Of a stretch of 64,000 nt of DNA, positions 58,470 to 64,000 are shown in pieces. The notes under the pieces are model-generated. The model searched no databases. It saw nothing but the letters and a program-made list of their open reading frames with translations, and had not been told where the DNA came from. The DNA comes from Macrotrachela quadricornifera (lineage: Eukaryota > Rotifera > Eurotatoria > Philodinida > Philodinidae), in assembly GCA_022393335.1 (NCBI GenBank), contig JAJEKB010020179.1, positions 283,355-347,354 of the forward strand, written 5' to 3'. The position numbers and the translations under genes are program-made. How positions within the stretch are numbered: the stretch's first letter is position 1; each line of letters starts with the position of its first letter.

Positions 58470-59570
58470 ACTTTATACATAATTGCATTCGAAAAAATTG
58501 AATGATCAATGTGTCAATAAATGACTTATTTAATAAATAAGCTTCGCGCAAGTAACGGTATAAAAACGAACATTGAACTTCAGTGGTTCCTTTAAAAAAA
58601 ACTTTCGTACAAAAAAATAAATGTTGTTGTTGTCCTGCATCAAGTTGTGTAAGAGCTGTTAATGTTTTCGCCAGAATATGTGCTAGATTTCGTGTTTGAG
58701 TCTCCATCATTAAAATTTTTGAAATATCTATGATCAAGATAAGTGTCAATTACAGTTTTTTTCCCGTAAATTATCTGCTTGATGCTCTGTTGGTTGTAGA
58801 AGAAGTAATGTATCTTCTTTGTCTTGTTCTCGCTTTTGATCAGAGAGTTTTTGTAGTGGCACAGTAGTGACTATTGTAAAAAACAAATTTATTCATTCAC
58901 AATGATCCGATTTTGGTTGAATTTTCTAATTCCTAAAATCAGCTTTTGTTATAGGACTAACTGCTACAGTATGCCTTCGGAACATTTTTGCTCTGTATTG
59001 TATTTCTATAATGAAAGTCTTTTTATTACCAACCGAGTGTTAGTTCTATATAGGCTCTGGTTGCGTATATGACCTACATCAAAGGAATATATTTATTAAG
59101 TAAGACTGTGACTGCGTCATTAAATACTGCTTCACAAGACTATGCTCTAAACTCATCACAGAAAAAATTGATTAATTAATTCATTTCTAGTTCATAGTTT
59201 GATATTGAAGAAGGAAAAACCCATTTTAATTAAAACAAAATATACACTATTATTGAATTATGTTATTTTATTTCGATTTAGGGCTGATGATTTGCCATTA
59301 CCAGTACCTATAACAGCCACCGGCAGGAACACAAATCTGTTTGCATTTTGTATAGAAAAGGGTTCAAAACAATCACAACAGCTACTAGGCGCCAGATAGG
59401 CCATTTTGCTACGATACAAATAACTGTCAATACTAACATATGGACCGAATTGGGGCGTAGCATGAAAGCCTTCGATCATTTTTTGAATACATGCTGAAAT
59501 CCCTGTCTTAGCCGATCTATGGAAGGTTTCATATTTTGATGGACGATCTACAAATTTAAGAAATGACAAG
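58470..59570 (-). pseudogene. relic or fragmentary gene with a GTPase-like P-loop
   Basis: Three coding-like blocks on the minus strand. 59570-59258 (from an acceptor TTTGTAG) reads RPSKYETFHRSAKTGISACI and onward to PVAVIGTGNGKSSALN. The last segment resembles the G1 loop of AIG1/dynamin-type GTPases with one residue missing. 58873-58750 (after an AATAG acceptor) reads PLQKLSDQKREQDKEDTLLL. 58735-58470 reads METQTRNLAHILAKTLTALT, then LDAGQQQHLFF. Blocks two and three are adjacent but in different frames and separated by stops, and the middle of a G domain is absent. I cannot name the family. Confidence 0.4.
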
Positions 59571-59671
59571 TAATATTTTACCCTATTGCTCTGCTGTATT
59601 TTTCTCCCACATTTGAGACTGATTTGTTATCGTTGATTAACTGTAATAAAATACCAACATCAAACAGGATA

Positions 59672-60935
59672 CTAAGTCTGACCAAAAGTTCTAACAACAC
59701 CATTGGCAATTTCATAAACCAATTAATATCGAGGAGATTTTTTACATAAATAAATAGTACAATGTCTGATCTATAGTGATATGTATACTAACTCTATTTT
59801 AGACTTGGTTACAATACTTTTTCAGATCAACTCTAATTCGAAGTGAAAAAAAATTCTTTTTAAATGACTAATGAATTCGAGTTATTTTGGGAATTGATGC
59901 AAAGACAATTCACACAGAACTTACAACAGCATTAGAACCCAACGTTCCATCATATCGTACAGTCGCCAGATGAGCAAACCGTTTTCGTGAAGGAAGAGAG
60001 GGTGGTAATAATGATCCTCGATCTGGTCGTCCGGTTTCCGAACTTACAGATGAAAATGTTGAACTGGTTCGGCAAGTTATCAACAATGATCCACATTCAG
60101 CTTATGATGAAATTATAGCCGAGACATCTCTCTCTCATGGTACCACAGAATGAATTATCCACGACTATCTCACGATGAAAAAAGTTACATCTCGTTGGAT
60201 ACCCCATCAACTAACTGATGAACAAAAACAACAACGAGTTAAACTTTGCCGTGAAAATGTGACAAAATTTCAAGATGGTTCCTGGCAATTATGTGATATT
60301 ATAATAGGCGGATTCATCACAAGTCAACAAATGCCAGGTGGATTGCTGAAGTTGAATCACCAACTACTATCGTTCGTCGAAGCAAATTTGAACCAAGAAA
60401 TTTATTTTGTATATTCTTTAAATCAAATGGTCCTGCTCTTATACATGCTATTGATGAAGGCAAGACTATAGATCACAACTATCATATTGAAGATTGCTTC
60501 GAGCCTGCTGTCAAGGAAGTATGGAAAGAAAGAAAGTCAAATGGTATAAAAGGTATAAAATTGCTTCATGATAATGCTGGATCCCATCATCATTCAGATG
60601 TTATTAATTATTTAACAGAAGAAGGTATCAATATAATGCCGCATCCACCATATTCATTTGACCTTGCACTGTGTAATTATTGGCTAAATAATTACATTAA
60701 ACAGAATTTAACTGATCAACCAAATGAAAAATTATTGGTTCATACGGTTCTCAAGGTGGTGAAAAATATTCCAAAAGAAGAATTTAAAAAAACTTTTGAC
60801 AGACTATTAGAAAGGATGGAACTTTGTATGAAGAATCATGGCGACTACGTCGAACATTTAATTAAACAAAATGAAACATATGTCTCTATTTTCTTATTTT
60901 TTTTTAATGTTGGTAGAACGTTTGGCTAGACCTAG
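59672..60935 (+). mobile_element. mariner-type transposon, inactivated
   Basis: A 1,264-bp element bounded by ~30-bp terminal inverted repeats (59672-59701, beginning CTAAGTCTGACC; 60906-60935, complement beginning CTAGGTCTAGCC; about six mismatches) and flanked by TA on both sides (59670-59671 and 60936-60937), the target duplication of Tc1/mariner elements. Size matches mariners. The transposase is described in its own entry. Confidence 0.85.
59885..60890 (+). pseudogene. mariner transposase pseudogene
   Basis: From about 59885 the frame reads the N-terminal helix-turn-helix (TVAR, TGA, ANRFREGREGG), then GRPVSELTDENVELVR, TTE, TGA, IIHDYL and SRWIPHQLTDEQKQQR. The stops replace Trp and Arg codons. 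The first catalytic Asp (GDE in mariners) is GGF here. After a frame change at about 60480, LLHDNAGSHHHSDVINYLTE keeps the second Asp, but the third (CDYWL) is CNYWL. Two stops, frame changes and two lost catalytic residues make it certainly inactive. Late positions still match well (ERMELCMKNHGDYVEHLIK). Confidence 0.85.
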
Positions 60936-61199
60936 TATTGAATCTATGCAAAGATTGCTCTTTAGAAAACACAAAATACAGTTTCAGAAATATGATTAGA
61001 TTGCTCAAAAACTTTCGGATAGTTTGTGTCAAGAACATTGACTTATTGCTTTTCACCACTGCATCTTCAATGTTGTCTTCAACTTCCTTACTCAAAAGGT
61101 CTTCAGCTGCATGTGATGGTAATAAAGATAAATATGAGTTCGATAAAAAGAAAATTTAAATCGTTGAAGTGTATTGTGAGTCACTATTGGCCAATCCTG
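60936..61199. other. intergenic between two transposons
   Basis: No feature recognised; the ORFs overlapping here run into the MITE. Confidence 0.4.
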
Positions 61200-61332
61200 C
61201 AGGGACGGCGCGAAGAGGAGAAAGCAGGGGGGAGGAGATTCTTCGAAAATCGAGAAATCGGAGAAAGCTCCAGCGTAATTTTCAAAAGCAGGAGGGGGGT
61301 ACCCTCCTATCCCCCCGCTCGCGCCGCCCCTG
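61200..61332. mobile_element. 133-bp hAT-type MITE with 8-bp target duplication
   Basis: The ends CAGGGACGGCGCGA (61200-61213) and its inverted copy TCGCGCCGCCCCTG (61319-61332) differ at one position. The element is flanked by a perfect 8-bp direct repeat CAATCCTG at 61192-61199 and 61333-61340. CAGGG(G/A)CGG termini and 8-bp duplications are diagnostic of hAT elements. It is strikingly GC-rich and has no coding capacity. Confidence 0.92.
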
Positions 61333-62905
61333 CAATCCTGAGGTCTTTATCGAGAATATAATTTATTTCAAGATTCAATATGATGAGTGTCTATATCAAG
61401 TGACATGTAGGAAACACAATTGATGAAGAAAGATTTTGTTTTACAACGTTATTCTTCAACGTATTCGTGAAAGACGGTGCTTTTTTATCTTTCTCATTTA
61501 AGCTGGTGAGTTTCAATGATTTCATCTGCATATGAACTTCAAAATGATGCAGTGTATAGTGCACTATAAAAATATTATGCTATAAATAGAAATTATAATG
61601 TTTGAACTAATCACATCAATAAAGATGCTTTTTAGAGTACAAGTAAATAATAAGTTTTTGTGCTGTATAATCAGCGATTGTACAATAATAGCCATCATGT
61701 TATATTAAAGTATAACACGGTTAGGTTCTTCAGCTTCCCCCGATACTTCGTTACTTGTTTTGTCCGTTTTAATCATAGATTTTATCTGTTTTTGAATGCT
61801 AGAACAAAGATTGGTATGCAATCAGTATATTATACATTTTGAGCCAATGTCCAATATTCATAGTCGTTTCACATTGTTCAATATGTGCATGTTGCTGTTT
61901 CCTAAATAAAGCAAAATCACTATCCACGAACCAACCACATAAGCTGGGTTTAATGTGACAAACTAGCTTTTAAGAATAAATGGACTGATAAAGCTCTAGA
62001 TTTTAAAAGTGTTGTTCTTAGTTAGATTACCTCAGTTTGAGTTCTACCAGAGTCATCAAAAGAAGAAATGATTAAATGGTGAAAAGCTTAGAAATTCAGT
62101 TAATAGGGTGTAGTGATCGTCTGTACCACTTCTTCCAGTTTTGTAAGTTCATGCAATAACGTTTACCTCTATGATCAGGCTTTTCACATTCGTTTGTCGC
62201 ATTATTTTCCTCTTTCGGCGAAAGGGAGCAAACTCTTTATGAAAATACATCGTTTGCTGCATCAGGAAGTAATGGATTGGTTTCTATGATCTATAAATAC
62301 TTTCTATGTAACTCATTTTTAAAGCACAGAGTCAATTCATTTCCACTACAAAACTGCCGAATTTTAAGAGGACATCTAAACTATTTTTGAATAGCTTTTG
62401 TGCAAATTTCAAATAAGCGTGTTAACATTCATAATCTGAAAAATCAGTTGATCATATATGAAAAAACTTCACATCAATCGTTTTCAACTTTTCATATCTA
62501 TATTGGATATACCTCATTTTTCGAAAATTTCAATGCAGATGAACTAAAAAACGATCATATTTATGCTTAGTTAGTTGGAGAGTGACGATCTTTATTTAAC
62601 TTGAATATACTTAATCTTACCGACTTGTAATACAAAACCTAAATGTCAGTATAATTAATAAACCACAATTTATTCATCGATAACATGATTTTCACAAAAA
62701 AATGCCCAAAAATATATTTCTACGCAAGTACGAACTTCTATACGACGTGACGATATATTATATACATGTTCATTTTGACTGCATAAAGAACTCTAATGAT
62801 AGTCGCTGAAGCAACGGTTCAATAGGTATATTATCTCTTACAAGGATAGTTCAGTGACATATTATTTATAGTATAAAAAGCTCAGGGAAAGACTGTACGT
62901 TGACA
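61333..62905. other. intergenic
   Basis: AT-rich; no gene or repeat recognised. Confidence 0.4.
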
Positions 62906-64000
62906 CTAGATAGAATAGTATAAATTCTTCAGCAGAAGCCAAATTCGTTGGTACTTAGTTCTCGCTTTCGCTCTACCTTCCTGCTTACAGCCTAGGGAAT
63001 AACTATCAACGTTTTTCCTCAGATTTTGAAAGGCTCTAGTAAGTTGCTCTCGCATTGTCTTCTTAGAAACTGGTATTTCCACTTGGTCATTTTTCCTATA
63101 TACAATCATACTTGTCCTCGTCAAGGTGACTGCATATTCCTCTGCGAGCATACCAGAAACAAACGTAGGAAGCCAAATATTGTCTTTCGACTTCCAAAAA
63201 GCTCCGGGAACTTTTATAAAATCACCGAAGTCTCCATCCAAACATTGCTCATTGCTCGTGCCCCAATCAACTATCGAAACTTTATTTTCTTCTAGTTCTC
63301 TAGTTCTTAACAATACGCTCAGAAGCTTCCAAAATGATTCACGCGCCGAACACCTCACCATTCCCTCACAATCCATAAGTGTAATAATCAGTCGATTGGT
63401 CACCTCATTTGTTGCTGCATCCTCCCCTATGTCCTGAAGAGCTACATATGCACTCGACCTGACATTTCTATCGTTATCCCCAAGTGCAATGACCACCCGC
63501 TTGATCACCTCATTTGTTGCTGCCTTTTCACCTATATTACCAAGAACTTTACATGCACTCGATCTGACATTTCTATCATTGTCCCCAAGTGCAACTACCA
63601 GTCGATTAATCACCTCATTCGTTGCTGTCTTTTCACCTATGTTCTGAAGAGCTTCACATGCACTCAACCTGACATTTCTATCATTATCCCCAAGTGCAAC
63701 TACCAGTCGATTAATCAGCTCATTCGTTGCCGCCTTCTCACCTATTTTACCAAGAGTTTTACATGCACTCGACCTGACATCTTCATGGCTATCCCCAACT
63801 GCGATAACCAGTCGATTGATCACATCATTCGTTGCTGCCTTTTCACCTATATTACCAAGAGCTTTACATGCACTCCACCTGACATCGTCATCGTTATCCT
63901 CAAGTGCAATGACCAGTTGATTGATCACCTCTTTCGTTGCTGCCCTTTCACCTATATTACCAAGAGCTTTACATGCACTCGATCTGGTATTTCTATCATT
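62906..64000 (-). CDS. HEAT-repeat (PBS-lyase-like) protein, 3' part
   Basis: The minus-strand frame is open from the right window edge to the stop at 62906. The first ATG (63928) is internal, since the repeats continue upstream of it to 64000, so the gene is cut by the edge. At least six 31-residue HEAT-like repeats (NEVINRLVVALGDNDRNVRS, SACKALGNIGEKAA) lie between 64000 and ~63330. They are encoded by a 93-bp tandem repeat of high nucleotide identity. A ~130-residue C-terminal region without repeats follows (VDWGTSNEQCLDGDFGDF, FWKSKDNIWLPTFVSGMLA), and a basic tail. In bdelloids such arrays often follow a NACHT ATPase, which would lie outside this window. HEAT solenoids bind proteins. GC and codon use are higher than in the flanks. 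Confidence 0.85.
   Translation of the reverse strand, partial: NDRNTRSSACKALGNIGERAATKEVINQLVIALEDNDDDVRWSACKALGNIGEKAATNDVINRLVIAVGDSHEDVRSSACKTLGKIGEKAATNELINRLVVALGDNDRNVRLSACEALQNIGEKTATNEVINRLVVALGDNDRNVRSSACKVLGNIGEKAATNEVIKRVVIALGDNDRNVRSSAYVALQDIGEDAATNEVTNRLIITLMDCEGMVRCSARESFWKLLSVLLRTRELEENKVSIVDWGTSNEQCLDGDFGDFIKVPGAFWKSKDNIWLPTFVSGMLAEEYAVTLTRTSMIVYRKNDQVEIPVSKKTMREQLTRAFQNLRKNVDSYSLGCKQEGRAKARTKYQRIWLLLKNLYYSI

Noticed and set aside
61026..61423. Two plus-strand ORFs (111 and 84 codons) across the GC-rich block
   Set aside because: They run through the hAT MITE, whose insertion explains the open GC-rich frame.
1..64000. CRISPR arrays, bacterial operons, tRNA and rRNA genes
   Set aside because: No spaced direct repeats, no ribosome-binding-site-led operons and no complete cloverleaf or rRNA segment were found; the window is eukaryotic.

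Overview
The window is nuclear DNA of a small invertebrate, most probably a bdelloid rotifer (Rotaria/Adineta type). It is AT-rich. Genes are either intronless or cut by many short introns (mostly 43-110 bp, GT-AG). The gene families are ones expanded in bdelloids: F-box/leucine-rich proteins, NLRC3-like LRR arrays, HEAT-repeat arrays, ARTs fused to TPRs and PARPs. There are also genes of bacterial or fungal look and many small, decayed DNA transposons. This placement is inferred from gene content; no rRNA or mitochondrial marker is present.

Layout. 1-12 kb is mostly relics: an amidohydrolase pseudogene (773-1614), an F-box/LRR pseudogene (3360-4778), an ART-TPR pseudogene (8698-9592) and fold-back repeats, plus one intact three-exon gene for a small Cys-rich membrane protein (7573-8032). 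12-24 kb holds a secreted orphan (12211), a secreted S9 peptidase (13963), a deoxyribosyltransferase-like/Nudix fusion (17250), an intact F-box/LRR gene (20384, minus strand) and a compact PARP (23161).

24952-34263 is one 34-exon gene whose splice phases I could follow throughout, giving 2,098 codons. It is a vault PARP (PARP4-like: BRCT, PARP regulatory and catalytic, VIT, VWA, C-terminal vault-binding-like region), but an Hsp70 substrate-binding domain is spliced in frame between the VWA half and the C-terminal region. This unusual architecture is the main finding.

35-50 kb carries a GNAT acetyltransferase, a four-TM claudin-like protein, a sugar transporter with a tandemly repeated N-terminus and an EF-hand protein. 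Between them lie a 1.8-kb element with ~240-bp inverted repeats, a 730-bp near-palindrome, a hAT transposase relic and a tRNA-derived SINE-like element. 50-57 kb has an F-box/LRR relic, a REEP5-like gene and a 21-exon LRR gene in which 19 consecutive exons are exactly 84 bp and phase 0. 57-64 kb has a relic with a GTPase-like P-loop, a dead mariner with TIRs and TA target site, a 133-bp hAT-type MITE with a perfect 8-bp target duplication, and the 3' part of a HEAT-repeat gene running off the right edge.

Functionally, several loci concern NAD/ADP-ribose chemistry (two PARPs, an ART relic, a Nudix fusion, a relic of the ACMSD-like amidohydrolase family). Whether this clustering is more than chance is unknown.
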